Counted from the stretch's first letter, positions 24,882 through 33,677 are shown. The stretch: 64,000 nucleotides of DNA from Erysipelotrichaceae bacterium (GCA_017512885.1 JAFWEP010000003.1:62001-126000); one strand, 5' to 3'. A program made the numbers and translations. Notes: generated by a model from the letters alone, not told the origin.

Positions 24882-25925
24882 CTATCGTTCCGGATACGCT
24901 GCTGCCAGCTGCAGCAGTTCGCGGTACAACGCCTCTTCGTGATCCTCTGCTTCTTCCTCCCCGAAAGCCAGTGAAAAAGCGTAGAGCCAGGCCCGGCGGG
25001 CGCCCTCTTCGGAGATCGCGTTGACCGCTTTCACCTGCGAAGGCTTCCGGATGTTCTGCAGGACCTTGGTCAGGTTCTTCAGCGCCTCCCGGAAACGGGG
25101 ATCGTTGTTGCCGAGGCGGTAGGCCTGCATGAACTCCAGCAGGATCGTCGAGTACTTCTCATTGAACGCATCGATGTCGACGCTCCCTTCTCCCTCGGCT
25201 TCTTCTTCGTTGCAGAGGAACTCTTCCCTTTCCTGCATCAGCAGTTCTTCGTCGATGCTGAGACCGCGCTTCTGCAATAGATCCGGTCTCCTCTCCTGCG
25301 TGCGCAGCAGAGACTGTTTTAAGCGCCAGCGGCGGATCTTTTCGTGGTCTCCCGACAGCAACACTTCCGGAACTTCCTTCCCTTCATAGACCGCCGGTTT
25401 GGTGTACTGCGGGTACTCCAGAAGCCCGTCCTCAAAGGATTCTTCCTCGGTGCTCTCTTTGCGCAGGGCTCCTTCCAGCAGTCTGCCCAGCGAATCGATC
25501 AGGGTCAGGGCCGGCAGTTCGCCGCCGGAAAGGATATAGTCTCCCATCGAGAGCTCTTCATCGCATGCGTCGATGACCCGCTGGTCGATCCCTTCGTAGT
25601 GACCGCAGAGCAGGATCAGATGATCCTCTTTGAGATATTCGTGAGCCAGCTGCTGGTCATAGATCCTTCCGGCCGGGGAGAAGACGATCCTTCTTCCTTC
25701 TCCGGCTTCCTTTAAGGCCTTAAAGAGCGGCTCGCACTTCAGGACCATCCCCGCTCCGCCGCCGTAGGGCGAATCATCGATATGCCGGAAACTGCCGTCC
25801 GCATACTCCTTTACATCCAGGATCCGCACTTCCAGGATCCCCTTTTCCTGCGCTCTCTTCAGGATCGGCGCTTCTCCCAGATAGGAGAACAGCTCCGGAA
25901 AGATCGTTAATACCGTGATCTTCAT
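24882..25925 (-). CDS. trmD: tRNA (guanine-N1)-methyltransferase with C-terminal extension
   Basis: A 347-residue protein; TrmD is usually about 240-250. Residues 1-235 are a complete SPOUT methyltransferase for G37 of tRNA: DDSPYGGGAGMVL, the SAM knot with LLCGHYEGIDQRV and MGDYILSGGELP, and the C-terminal domain with WRLKQSLLRTQERRPDLL. About 100 further residues (247-347) are acidic and helical, with no domain I recognise. It is not next to rimM, rpsP or rplS; it is coupled (ATGA) to a GNAT gene instead. Confidence 0.92.
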   Translation of the reverse strand: MKITVLTIFPELFSYLGEAPILKRAQEKGILEVRILDVKEYADGSFRHIDDSPYGGGAGMVLKCEPLFKALKEAGEGRRIVFSPAGRIYDQQLAHEYLKEDHLILLCGHYEGIDQRVIDACDEELSMGDYILSGGELPALTLIDSLGRLLEGALRKESTEEESFEDGLLEYPQYTKPAVYEGKEVPEVLLSGDHEKIRRWRLKQSLLRTQERRPDLLQKRGLSIDEELLMQEREEFLCNEEEAEGEGSVDIDAFNEKYSTILLEFMQAYRLGNNDPRFREALKNLTKVLQNIRKPSQVKAVNAISEEGARRAWLYAFSLAFGEEEAEDHEEALYRELLQLAAAYPER

Positions 25926-26362
25926 AGAAACCTCTTCTTGAAGCCTTTGACTTCTTCATAGCCCATTTCCTGATAGAAGCGGTGGGCACCGCTGCGGGAA
26001 TTTCCCGAACAGAGGAAGGCGTATTTGGCGCCCTTCTCTTTCATCCAGGTTTCCAGTTCTGCGAACAGTTCCTTCATCACCTTCTGATGACGATAGTCAT
26101 GATGGGTCACGACATTCTCTACCGCACACATCGGTGCGCAGTCTCCGCAGAAGTCCCCGAACAGGATGCCGCAGACGCTGCCGATCAGTTTCCCGTCCTC
26201 TTCACAGACCAGCAGGCAGCAGTCCTCCCGGGCATTGAAGTCCCGGATCTTTCGCTGCAGCAGGGTCTTGTCCGCTGCTCCTTCAGAGAGGTCATCCATC
26301 AGTTCACAGAACTGTTCCAGGTCTCTTGGGGACTGCGGATCGACTTTTCGGATCTTACGCAT
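25922..26362 (-). CDS. GNAT-family N-acetyltransferase
   Basis: 146 residues from ATG 26362, chosen because AAGGAGG lies just upstream; the longer ATG at 26383 has none. Motif A of the acetyl-CoA site is seen in AVENVVTHHDYRHQKVMKELF (about 92-112), with a degenerate RxxGxG/A (YRHQKV). The final strand-helix ends AHRFYQEMGYEEVKGF. A Cys-rich stretch CGDCAPMC at about 80-88 is unusual. The substrate is unknown. It precedes and overlaps trmD. Confidence 0.8.
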   Translation of the reverse strand: MRKIRKVDPQSPRDLEQFCELMDDLSEGAADKTLLQRKIRDFNAREDCCLLVCEEDGKLIGSVCGILFGDFCGDCAPMCAVENVVTHHDYRHQKVMKELFAELETWMKEKGAKYAFLCSGNSRSGAHRFYQEMGYEEVKGFKKRFL

Positions 26363-26480
26363 AGGGACCTCCTTTTCCGTCATTATAGCAGACTTCTTTC
26401 ATGTATTTTTTCACATGAAATTCCGCATATGCCTTATAATAAAAACAGAGATATTGATTATACAGGAGGTCAATACACAC

Positions 26481-27326
26481 ATGAAAGTTGATGCAAAGGG
26501 CGCACTGGAAGTTCGCGGCGTAGCGAACACCGTCCTCAAAGGTTTCTCCGCAGATCCGACAAAGCTGAACGCTCTGTTAGGCGAAGGCGACAAGACGCAG
26601 GTCATCCGCGGATTGCTTGGAAGCACGGAACTCAGCGATGCGGAAGTTGAAGAAGTCTCCAAAGACGTCCTCGACAACAATGTCATCAAGCTCTTTACCG
26701 GAGCCGAAGGTTCCATCGATGCAGCCGATCTGATGAATACGGTCGGTGACCTCAGCGATAATACGGTCACCCGTGCAAAAGGCATCGCCGCTCTCTTCGA
26801 CGGCAAGCTGGACATCAATGATGCCCTCTTGCTGGTAAGTCTTCTGAGCGGCAAGGGCCTGGGCAAGGTCAACGCTTCGACTGCTCTGAGCCTTCTGGCC
26901 AAACTGGTCGGCGGAAGTTCCTCTTCCAACAGCTCTGCTTCCCTGCTGACGAACGTCATCGGTTCGATGCTGGGCGGAAGTTCCTCTTCCAACACTTCGA
27001 CTGCTGCAAACGCAGCGACCGGTCTCTTAGGCACCCTGCTGGGCGGCAATTCCAAACCGGCTTCCACTTCCTCTTCCGGAACCGGTCTGCTCGGCGCACT
27101 GCTGGGCGGCAACCAGAAACCGAAAGAACCGACCCAGGAAGAACAGATGGCGGCCATGCTGCAGCAGCTGCTGGCCGGCAACACTTCTTCCAACAACAAC
27201 GCCGGTACCGCAGCAGCCAACCAGCTGGTCCAGAGCCTCTTAGGTTCCGGTGCGACCGCTACCAACTCCAACGGCAGCGTCAACCTGAACACGCTCTTCA
27301 ACCTGGCCGGAAACCTGCTTCAGTAG
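26481..27326 (+). CDS. Low-complexity protein with LLGG repeats, unknown function
   Basis: 281 residues from ATG 26481 (AGGAGG upstream). No signal peptide or clear membrane helix is visible at the N-terminus. Residues 1-130 form an ordinary acidic domain with a dockerin- or EF-hand-like turn near FDGKLDINDALLLVS. Residues 135-281 are Ser/Asn/Ala/Gly/Leu-rich, with repeats such as NVIGSMLGGSSSSN, TGLLGTLLGGNSKP and TGLLGALLGGNQKP. This resembles self-associating low-complexity proteins; I do not recognise a family. TATAAT (26435-26440) and a strong terminator show a single-gene unit. Confidence 0.7.
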   Translation: MKVDAKGALEVRGVANTVLKGFSADPTKLNALLGEGDKTQVIRGLLGSTELSDAEVEEVSKDVLDNNVIKLFTGAEGSIDAADLMNTVGDLSDNTVTRAKGIAALFDGKLDINDALLLVSLLSGKGLGKVNASTALSLLAKLVGGSSSSNSSASLLTNVIGSMLGGSSSSNTSTAANAATGLLGTLLGGNSKPASTSSSGTGLLGALLGGNQKPKEPTQEEQMAAMLQQLLAGNTSSNNNAGTAAANQLVQSLLGSGATATNSNGSVNLNTLFNLAGNLLQ

Positions 27327-27343
27327 TATCCCGAAAGGATAAG

Positions 27344-27370
27344 GGATCACCCTGCGGTGATCCTTTTTTT
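27344..27370 (+). terminator. Rho-independent terminator after the LLGG-repeat gene
   Basis: GGATCACC (27344-27351), loop CTGC, GGTGATCC (27356-27363), then seven T. Confidence 0.92.
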
Positions 27371-27548
27371 ACTTCTCGTACTGCGGCTGCCAGGAGGCAA
27401 AGTGTGCCAGCTGCTCGTCGCTGCGGTGATAATAGCGTACGCCTTTGTTCAGCTTGGCGATCTCAGCCATCTCTTCTTCCGTTAATACAAAGTCCTGGAT
27501 ATTCAGGTCGTCGCGGATATGGCCGACGTTCTTGCTGCCGGAGATCAT
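27369..27548 (-). pseudogene. Aldo/keto reductase remnant (C-terminus only)
   Basis: On the minus strand about 58 codons read SGSKNVGHIRDDLNIQDF, then LTEEEMAEIAKLNKG, and end WQPQYEK-stop. This is the C-terminal end of an aldo/keto reductase (the NADPH-site PGSKN motif and last helices). The remaining 220 or so residues are gone. In frame just upstream lies a TAG. The reading ends exactly where LysR homology begins on the other strand. Confidence 0.85.
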
Positions 27549-28119
27549 CGAACGCTACCAGCAGGAAGAACCTTCCGTATCGGTCACTCCGCAGTTCAAC
27601 TACCACCATGCCCCGGAGAACTTCCTGCAGGGAGAACGGGACATCCTCTTTGCGATCCGTAATTCCGTGAAACAGGTCCCCGATATCGTATTGCATCCGC
27701 TCTTTGATTCCCGTCTCTGTCTGGTCTGCCGTCCGGATGATCCCTTAGCTGAAAAGACCCTCATCCGGGAAGAAGATCTTTTCGGACGCACCCTGATGAT
27801 CGGGGGAGGTTCTCCTGCTCCTCTGCGTGCTCTGCAGCAGCGGCTGATCCGTCACCCGGAGATCTCTTATTTCAACAGCAATGATCACGACACCTCGCTG
27901 ACTTTCGTCGCTGCCGGCAAAGCGATCGTCATTGCGCCTGATTTCCTGAACAACCATCATCCGCAGTTCCGCTGGATCCCCTTCGACTGTGAAGAGAAGA
28001 TCCCCTGTGTGCTCTGTACCCACAGCAGTGACAAGCGAAAGACTTTGAAGGAGTTCACGGAACGGATCTGCCGGTATTACCGGGACATTCAGGTCAGGAA
28101 TGTTATAATGGGGATATAA
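27535..28119 (+). pseudogene. LysR-family regulator remnant (effector domain only)
   Basis: From codon CTG at 27535 the plus strand encodes about 194 residues of a LysR substrate-binding domain (LPEIIERYQQEEPSV, later LFDSRLCLVCRPDDPLA and VAAGKAIVIAPDF). The helix-turn-helix and linker are missing. An in-frame ATG at 27445 exists, but the 90 bases to the junction are antisense aldo/keto reductase, and no ribosome site is seen. It is therefore a 5'-truncated gene. Residual expression as a domain fragment cannot be excluded. Confidence 0.85.
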
Positions 28120-28132
28120 CGAGGAGAAAACG

Positions 28133-29845
28133 ATGGCCAGAGAATACGCGGTATATGACGGGCATGGCACAGATGCCCCTATCCTGTATCAGACCGAAGG
28201 CTTTGAACCGACAGAAGTGACCGCTGTGATCGACCTGTCCGAAGAGAAACAGCTGCGTATCAGCGGCAGCGACAGTATGCAGGACCTCAATGAAGAACTG
28301 ATCCTGCAGCTGAAAGAGATGGAAAATGCCGGCAAGGCCAAAGACGCCTTTTTAAGCAACATGTCTCATGATATCCGTACCCCGATGAATGCGATCATCG
28401 GCATGACGGCGTTAGCCAGGAAGCATATCGATGAAAAAGCCAGGGTCCTGGACAGTCTGAACAAGATCGAAACGGCTTCAGCCCACCTGCTCAGTCTGAT
28501 CAACGAAGTCCTGGATATGTCCCGGATCGATTCCGGACGGCTGGCTCTGGCCGAAGAGGCCTTCTCTTTAAGTGACCTCCTCCACGACATCCTGACCATC
28601 GTCCGTCCCCAGATGCAGCAGAAAGGACATCAGTTCTCCTTTGATGTCCGGGACATCAGCTATGAATCACTGGTCGGTGATACGCTCCGCCTGCGGCAGA
28701 TCTATGTCAATATCATCAATAACGCCGTCAAATATACTGAAGCGAACGGAGAGATCACGGTAAAGGTCTCGGAGAGCACTGAAGGAGAACGTTGCTGGCT
28801 GAACTTCCTCTGCCGGGACAATGGCATCGGCATGACTGCGGAATTCCTGGAAAAGATCTTCGAACCCTTTGAAAGGGCAAACTCCACCACCATCTCCCGT
28901 ATCGAAGGAACAGGTCTCGGCATGAGTATCGTCAAGAGACTGGTCGAAGCCATGTCCGGTTCGATCCATATCGATTCCGCTCCGGGAAAAGGCACGGCCG
29001 TTGAGATCCGCATCCCTCTGCGCTATGAACATCTCGAAGTCCATAGTGAAGAGCTGCAGGGCAAACGGGTGCTGATCGTAGAAGCCGATGAAGAACTTCG
29101 CGATGACTACCGCCGCTGTCTGAAGGATGCCGGTCTGCATGCCGTATTCGTTTCCTCTGCTTCCGAAGCCGTCGCCCAGCAGGCCGAGGATGAATTCCGC
29201 GATCAGCACGCGGATGCGGTCATCATCGGACATGACATCGGCAAGGACGGCAGCATCTATGATCTGGCCTCTTACCTGCATCAGCGTGATCCGCAGCTGC
29301 CGATCATCCTGATCAGTGACGACAACTGGGAAGACATCGAATACAAAGCCAATCACAGCGGCATCGAATACTTCCTGCCCATCCCCTTCTTCCGCAAGAG
29401 CCTGCTGAATGGTCTCAGCGAAGCGCTGCGCGGAGCCAGGGGCAGTGATCCTCTGACTTCCGTCGACCTGCACGGGAAACATATCCTGCTGGTCGAAGAC
29501 AACCTGATCAACCGGGAGATCGCCCGGGAGATCCTGAGCTCCACCCATGCCGAGATCGATACCGCCGAAGACGGAAAGATCGCTCTGGAGAAATTCAAGG
29601 ACAGTGTGGAGGACTACTACGACCTGATCCTGATGGACATCCAGATGCCGGTCATGGACGGTTACGAAGCCAGCAAGGCTATCCGGGCCCTGGATCGGAA
29701 GGACGCTTCCACCGTAAAGATCTTCGCAATGACCGCCAACGCCTTTGCCGAAGACATCGCCAAAGCCTACCAGGCCGGGATGAACGAACATCTCGCCAAA
29801 CCGGTCGATATCGCCAAACTGATGCAGGCCCTGCGCCGTATTTAA
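28133..29845 (+). CDS. Soluble hybrid histidine kinase lacking a sensor domain
   Basis: 570 residues with no membrane helix or PAS/GAF domain; the first 65 residues are an unassigned short N-terminus. HisKA carries SHDIRTP with phospho-acceptor H79. The HATPase domain follows (N-box NIINNAVKY, DNGIGM, GTGLGMSI). The first receiver (about 308-425) is degenerate, with HDIGKDG where the phospho-acceptor Asp belongs. The second receiver is intact (ILMDIQMPVMDG, D502; switch K near 557). GAGGAG precedes the ATG. An HD-GYP-like gene begins 6 bases after the stop, the likely output. Confidence 0.85.
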   Translation: MAREYAVYDGHGTDAPILYQTEGFEPTEVTAVIDLSEEKQLRISGSDSMQDLNEELILQLKEMENAGKAKDAFLSNMSHDIRTPMNAIIGMTALARKHIDEKARVLDSLNKIETASAHLLSLINEVLDMSRIDSGRLALAEEAFSLSDLLHDILTIVRPQMQQKGHQFSFDVRDISYESLVGDTLRLRQIYVNIINNAVKYTEANGEITVKVSESTEGERCWLNFLCRDNGIGMTAEFLEKIFEPFERANSTTISRIEGTGLGMSIVKRLVEAMSGSIHIDSAPGKGTAVEIRIPLRYEHLEVHSEELQGKRVLIVEADEELRDDYRRCLKDAGLHAVFVSSASEAVAQQAEDEFRDQHADAVIIGHDIGKDGSIYDLASYLHQRDPQLPIILISDDNWEDIEYKANHSGIEYFLPIPFFRKSLLNGLSEALRGARGSDPLTSVDLHGKHILLVEDNLINREIAREILSSTHAEIDTAEDGKIALEKFKDSVEDYYDLILMDIQMPVMDGYEASKAIRALDRKDASTVKIFAMTANAFAEDIAKAYQAGMNEHLAKPVDIAKLMQALRRI

Positions 29846-29851
29846 AAGAAT

Positions 29852-31657
29852 ATGCAGCCCTATCAGGAAAGATACATCGCCAACTGTAAAGAGATCGCTG
29901 CCCGCAGTGACCTTTTCGCATTGAATGCGGACACTTTCCCGGAATGGCTGGAAGAGAGCTGCCAGGCAGAAGAAAGGATGCAGGAGCTGCGGGAAGAGAA
30001 TATGCGTCTGCTTCACGATGAGTTCTTCCCGGTACTGGATACCCTGCCCTCCCTTTCATCCGAAGAGATCGAGGAACTGGATGCCTTCGGAGACATTCTG
30101 ATGGACTGGAAAACGAACCTGGACTGCGGCCTCTATATCACCATCCATGAAGCCCTGCTGAGTCTGGCCCGCATCCGCAAAGACCGCAGCGCCATCATCC
30201 GTGAGCTTTACAAGCTGGGCATGGGCCTCTACTACCAGGACCGCATGATCCAGGGGCTGGAGAGCGAACATACGCAGCCCTACTATTTCCGCAACGAGAT
30301 GGTCTTTACTGAAGCCGGTTCCTACCTGCGCTTCTTTGAAGAGATCGAAGATGAAGCCACAAAAGGCTACATCATCCGTGCGCTTGCCAATATCGCGATC
30401 TGCACCGTCGACCGCCATCGGCGGGTCGCCGTCAGCGCCCGCACCCTGCAGATCACGCAGGATGAATACTACCGCAAACAGGCTCCGGGACTGCCCTGGG
30501 ACACCTACCTGCAGCGTGCCCATCAGCAGATGAGTTCCAACCGCAATACCCTTTCCCGGGGAGATATGACCCCCTCTGAACTGGCGCTGATCCTGGAATC
30601 CTGTCAGGTCGTCTTCCAGCCGGAAAAGGACAACAAGGACCCCAACCTGCGCTGGCTGTGGCCTTACTACGAAATGGAATACACCTGCGGTTTCACCGAT
30701 CTCAAAACGACCCTGCAGCGCATGGAAGACCTGATCGCTTCCGCACCGGCAGATCGTTATGACTACTCCGGTCTCTATGCCACCGTGCAGCTGCCGATCT
30801 ATTACGGCCGGCTCTTAAAGGCCAATCAAAACATGCCTGACAGAGCCAGATATATCTCCTTCCTGAAGAAAGCCTACCAGCGGATGACGAAGGTCCTCTT
30901 TGCGATCCCGGCAGAGAACTTCGATGATCTCTTCGCCTATTTCGTGACTCTGGTCTTCTCGGATTACTATGAGACCGAAGGCGTGCCGACCTACCGGGAG
31001 ATCACCTCGGCCCTGATCCCAAAGCTCAATACCGAACTGTATATCCGCTCTTACGTCGTCGGAGAACTGGCTGCCTGTCTCAGCGAACGGGTCTATGACC
31101 GTGATCCCTCTTTCTTCGCGGAACTGCCGCCCTTGCAGGACATTCCTGCCGAAAAGAAAAAAGAGACCCTCTCCGCCTATGCCCGGAACTGCGGTCTCTA
31201 TCATGACTTCGGACTGATCAAACTGAAGATCGAAAGCGTAGAGAGACAGCGTGATCTCTTCCAGACCGAATCGGATATCTACCGCCTGCATACCTTCTCC
31301 GGACACGATGATCTCTGTTCCCGGGCTTCCACGAAAGACTATGCCGATATCGCTCTGGGACATCACCGCTGGTACAGTGAGGGCGACGGTTATCCCGAAG
31401 GATACCGGCGCAACGAGTCTCCCTGGCGGGCTATGACCGACTGTATCGCTCTCTCGGTCTTCTTGCAGGAAGAGTATCAGGGAGACCTGAAACCTCTGTT
31501 AGAGGAGATCGACAGGGACAAAGGCCGTTTCTCCCCCTTACTGACATCCTACCTGAGCGACAGAAAGTTCTGTGAAGAACTGGAAACGATCCTCACCCAT
31601 GCCGCAGAAGAGGCCTACATCCATATCTGGAACATCAAAAATGAAAAGGCGTCGTAA
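29852..31657 (+). CDS. HD-GYP-like protein paired with the hybrid kinase
   Basis: 601 residues. The first 430 are helical with no domain I recognise. The C-terminal part retains HD-GYP landmarks: HD at 451-452 (YHDFGLIKLK), HH at 504-505 (GHHRWYSEGDGYPEGY) and a following helix RAMTDCIALSVFLQE like the family's second half. HD-GYP proteins hydrolyse cyclic di-GMP. Several spacer elements are odd, so activity is uncertain. Only a weak ribosome site is present, so translation is probably coupled to the kinase. Confidence 0.6.
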   Translation: MQPYQERYIANCKEIAARSDLFALNADTFPEWLEESCQAEERMQELREENMRLLHDEFFPVLDTLPSLSSEEIEELDAFGDILMDWKTNLDCGLYITIHEALLSLARIRKDRSAIIRELYKLGMGLYYQDRMIQGLESEHTQPYYFRNEMVFTEAGSYLRFFEEIEDEATKGYIIRALANIAICTVDRHRRVAVSARTLQITQDEYYRKQAPGLPWDTYLQRAHQQMSSNRNTLSRGDMTPSELALILESCQVVFQPEKDNKDPNLRWLWPYYEMEYTCGFTDLKTTLQRMEDLIASAPADRYDYSGLYATVQLPIYYGRLLKANQNMPDRARYISFLKKAYQRMTKVLFAIPAENFDDLFAYFVTLVFSDYYETEGVPTYREITSALIPKLNTELYIRSYVVGELAACLSERVYDRDPSFFAELPPLQDIPAEKKKETLSAYARNCGLYHDFGLIKLKIESVERQRDLFQTESDIYRLHTFSGHDDLCSRASTKDYADIALGHHRWYSEGDGYPEGYRRNESPWRAMTDCIALSVFLQEEYQGDLKPLLEEIDRDKGRFSPLLTSYLSDRKFCEELETILTHAAEEAYIHIWNIKNEKAS

Positions 31658-31670
31658 GACGTCTTTCCTT
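31645..31670 (+). terminator. Terminator overlapping the stop of the HD-GYP-like gene
   Basis: AAAGGCGTC (31645-31653), loop GTAA holding the stop codon, GACGTCTTT (31658-31666), CCTTT. One wobble pair. Confidence 0.7.
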
Positions 31671-32602
31671 TATCCGTCGAGGCAGTCATCGCAGAACTCT
31701 ATGATGCCTTCTTCCACATCCTCCCGCAGTTCTGCATAGTTATGGATCTCATGACGGTAACCGGTATAGAGCTCGGTAGTGACCCTGTGTCCGGTATCGA
31801 TCAGCCAGTTTGCAGTCTGGTAGACACCGGTACCGAACTGTCCGACCGGATCCTGATCCCCGGCGATGTTGTAGACGGGGAGATCGGCCGGAACTTTCTT
31901 CGCCCACTCCTCACCGGTGATGTCTTTCATCATCTGTAAGAAGTAGAGCCAGGCACGGTTCAGGGTAGGCTTCGTGAAGGCATCGAAGGGATCTTTCGCA
32001 TGATCCTTCTGCACATAAGGATCATGACAGATCCATTCATTGCCTAAGGTCACACCTTCCTCGCAGCGGCTGAACATCCAGCCCATCAGCTTCGCAGCCA
32101 GTGTCGGATCCGCTTCTTCTCCCTTGCCTTCGTCGACAAGTTTCTGTACTTCAGCGATACTTTCATCCAGGCCCGGCCATACACCGGTCGTACCGCAGAT
32201 AACAGCACCTTTCAGGTCCTTTCCGTAACGGGCCATATACATGCGGGCAATGAAAGAGCCCATACTGTGTCCGAAAAGGAAGTACGGAAGATCCGGATAC
32301 CTTTTGACGACCAGATCGTGGAAACGTTTCTCATCTTCCACCATCGTGGTGTAGCCCTTGTTGCCCCAGTCGCCCCAGCGGTCATTCTCGAGAGCGGTCT
32401 TTCCGTGACCTACGTGGTCATCGGCGGCGACGATGTAGCCGGCTTCCATAAAGCTCGTGATCATGTGGAGGTAGCGCCGGGAGTGTTCGCCGAAGCCATG
32501 GATCAGCTGGATGATGCCGATCGGTTCACAGGCCGGAACGTAGATCCAGCCAAAAACACCGTCCCGCTCGTTGTACGACAAAAACTGTACTTCGTGCAGC
32601 AT
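31670..32602 (-). CDS. Alpha/beta hydrolase (monoacylglycerol lipase / lysophospholipase type)
   Basis: A 310-residue serine hydrolase of the Hydrolase_4 group: oxyanion HGFGEHSRRY near residue 35, AADDHVGHGKT, nucleophile elbow GHSMGS near residue 111, acid in GDQDPVG, and histidine in YRHEIHNY. No signal peptide is present, so it is cytosolic. It probably cleaves monoglycerides, lysophospholipids or similar esters. GGAGG lies 12 bases before the ATG. A promoter with TATCAT at 32635-32640 lies upstream. Confidence 0.85.
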   Translation of the reverse strand: MLHEVQFLSYNERDGVFGWIYVPACEPIGIIQLIHGFGEHSRRYLHMITSFMEAGYIVAADDHVGHGKTALENDRWGDWGNKGYTTMVEDEKRFHDLVVKRYPDLPYFLFGHSMGSFIARMYMARYGKDLKGAVICGTTGVWPGLDESIAEVQKLVDEGKGEEADPTLAAKLMGWMFSRCEEGVTLGNEWICHDPYVQKDHAKDPFDAFTKPTLNRAWLYFLQMMKDITGEEWAKKVPADLPVYNIAGDQDPVGQFGTGVYQTANWLIDTGHRVTTELYTGYRHEIHNYAELREDVEEGIIEFCDDCLDG

Positions 32603-32634
32603 GATTATTTTTATCCTCCATTCTTTACTTTTTC

Positions 32635-32664
32635 ATGATAGCACGGAAAAAACCGTTTCCACAA
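32635..32664 (-). promoter_or_regulatory. Promoter of the alpha/beta hydrolase gene
   Basis: On the minus strand TTGTGG (32659-32664) and TATCAT (32635-32640) are 18 bases apart. A small inverted repeat (ACGG/CCGT around a T run) lies in the spacer. Confidence 0.4.
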
Positions 32665-32671
32665 ATAAAAA

Positions 32672-32700
32672 TAAGAAAAGACCCGGTCTATGACCGGGTC
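32672..32700 (-). terminator. Terminator overlapping the stop of the NYN-domain gene
   Basis: On the minus strand GACCCGGT (32693-32700), loop CATAG with the stop codon, ACCGGGTC (32680-32687), then TTTTCTTATTTTT. Confidence 0.88.
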
Positions 32701-33677
32701 ACGATCTCTTCTTTCAGCCGGACCTTGTTGCCGACGACTTCCACACTGGGGATGACCCTATCCAGATAGACCGAGAAACGGGTGACCCCGCTCTTGCGGA
32801 TGCTGGCGGAAAGGTTGGGATTCAGTTCCTTCAGTTCGGACTGCAGGGCAGAGATATCGATCTCCTTCTCCCTGTGACGGGAGAAGACCCTCTTGATCTG
32901 CTTCTCGATCTCCGAAGTCGGAGAGCTCTGCAGAGCGACCCAGGCTGCATTGTCATGGTAGATCACGTTCAGTGAAGGGAAGTCCTTCAGGAACTCGGAA
33001 AGTTTGCTGTAGTGGTAGTTGCGGATATCGAAATCCGGGTAGATCTTTACCAGACGGGAACCGATCTCTCCGAGACCGGTCTCCTTTCCTTCGACCGAGT
33101 TATCGGTAACGATCTTGATGATGGCACTCTCGATATCATCCTTATCGGTGAACAGAGATTCCCCTTCCGCATTGCCTTCCGGCTCGGAAGTTTCCTTTTC
33201 CTTGCGGCTGCGGGTCTTTTTCTTCTTCGGCGCTTCCGTCTCATCGCTGTCGATGACGTCAAGGAAAACGAAACGTTCGCAGGAATTCCGGAAAGATTCC
33301 GGAGTCTTCTTCTCTCCCATGCCGATGACGGTCATGCCGGCTTCCCGGATCCGGGTCGCCAGACGGTTGAAGTCACCGTCCGAAGAAACGATGCAGAAGC
33401 CCTGCACATCTCCGGTATAGAGGATGTCCATCGCATCGATGATCAGACAGATATCCGAGGCATTCTTGCCGGGCGTGTTGTTCGTCTGCATGACCGGAGT
33501 GATCGAGTAGTTTCCGGCTGTCTTCAGCCAGGAATGCAGACGGTCGCTGGACCAGTCGCCGTACATCCGGCGTACGGTGATCTTGCCGTATTTGGAAAGT
33601 TCACTCAGGATCTCCTGAATGTACTTGGGAGCCACGTTATCGGCATCTATCAGTAAGGCAATATTGATGTCTTCCAT
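32688..33677 (-). CDS. NYN-domain putative RNase with OST-HTH/LOTUS domain
   Basis: 329 residues from ATG 33677 (AAGGAG upstream). Residues 1-140 form a PIN-like NYN nuclease domain with acidic residues in ALLIDADNVAP, KNASDICLIIDAMD and IVSSDGDF. A Lys/Arg-rich linker (about 145-170) is followed by LOTUS/OST-HTH-like sequence (FDIRNYHYSKLSEFLKDFPSLNV, about 215-245) and a second helical module (about 265-320). Such proteins bind or cut structured RNA; the target is unknown. TATAAT at 33699-33704 marks its own promoter. Confidence 0.85.
   Translation of the reverse strand: MEDINIALLIDADNVAPKYIQEILSELSKYGKITVRRMYGDWSSDRLHSWLKTAGNYSITPVMQTNNTPGKNASDICLIIDAMDILYTGDVQGFCIVSSDGDFNRLATRIREAGMTVIGMGEKKTPESFRNSCERFVFLDVIDSDETEAPKKKKTRSRKEKETSEPEGNAEGESLFTDKDDIESAIIKIVTDNSVEGKETGLGEIGSRLVKIYPDFDIRNYHYSKLSEFLKDFPSLNVIYHDNAAWVALQSSPTSEIEKQIKRVFSRHREKEIDISALQSELKELNPNLSASIRKSGVTRFSVYLDRVIPSVEVVGNKVRLKEEIVTRS

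Noticed and set aside
27445-27534. N-terminal extension of the LysR-like frame back to ATG 27445
   Set aside because: These bases encode the aldo/keto reductase C-terminus on the other strand, and no ribosome site precedes the ATG.
28667-30016. A 449-codon minus-strand frame opposite the hybrid kinase
   Set aside because: It spans two well-supported plus-strand genes and has no ribosome site; the composition is that of a shadow frame.
32131-32146. A further copy of the TTGTCGACAA operator (GTCGACAAGTT)
   Set aside because: It lies inside the alpha/beta hydrolase coding sequence, matches only part of the palindrome and has no promoter nearby.
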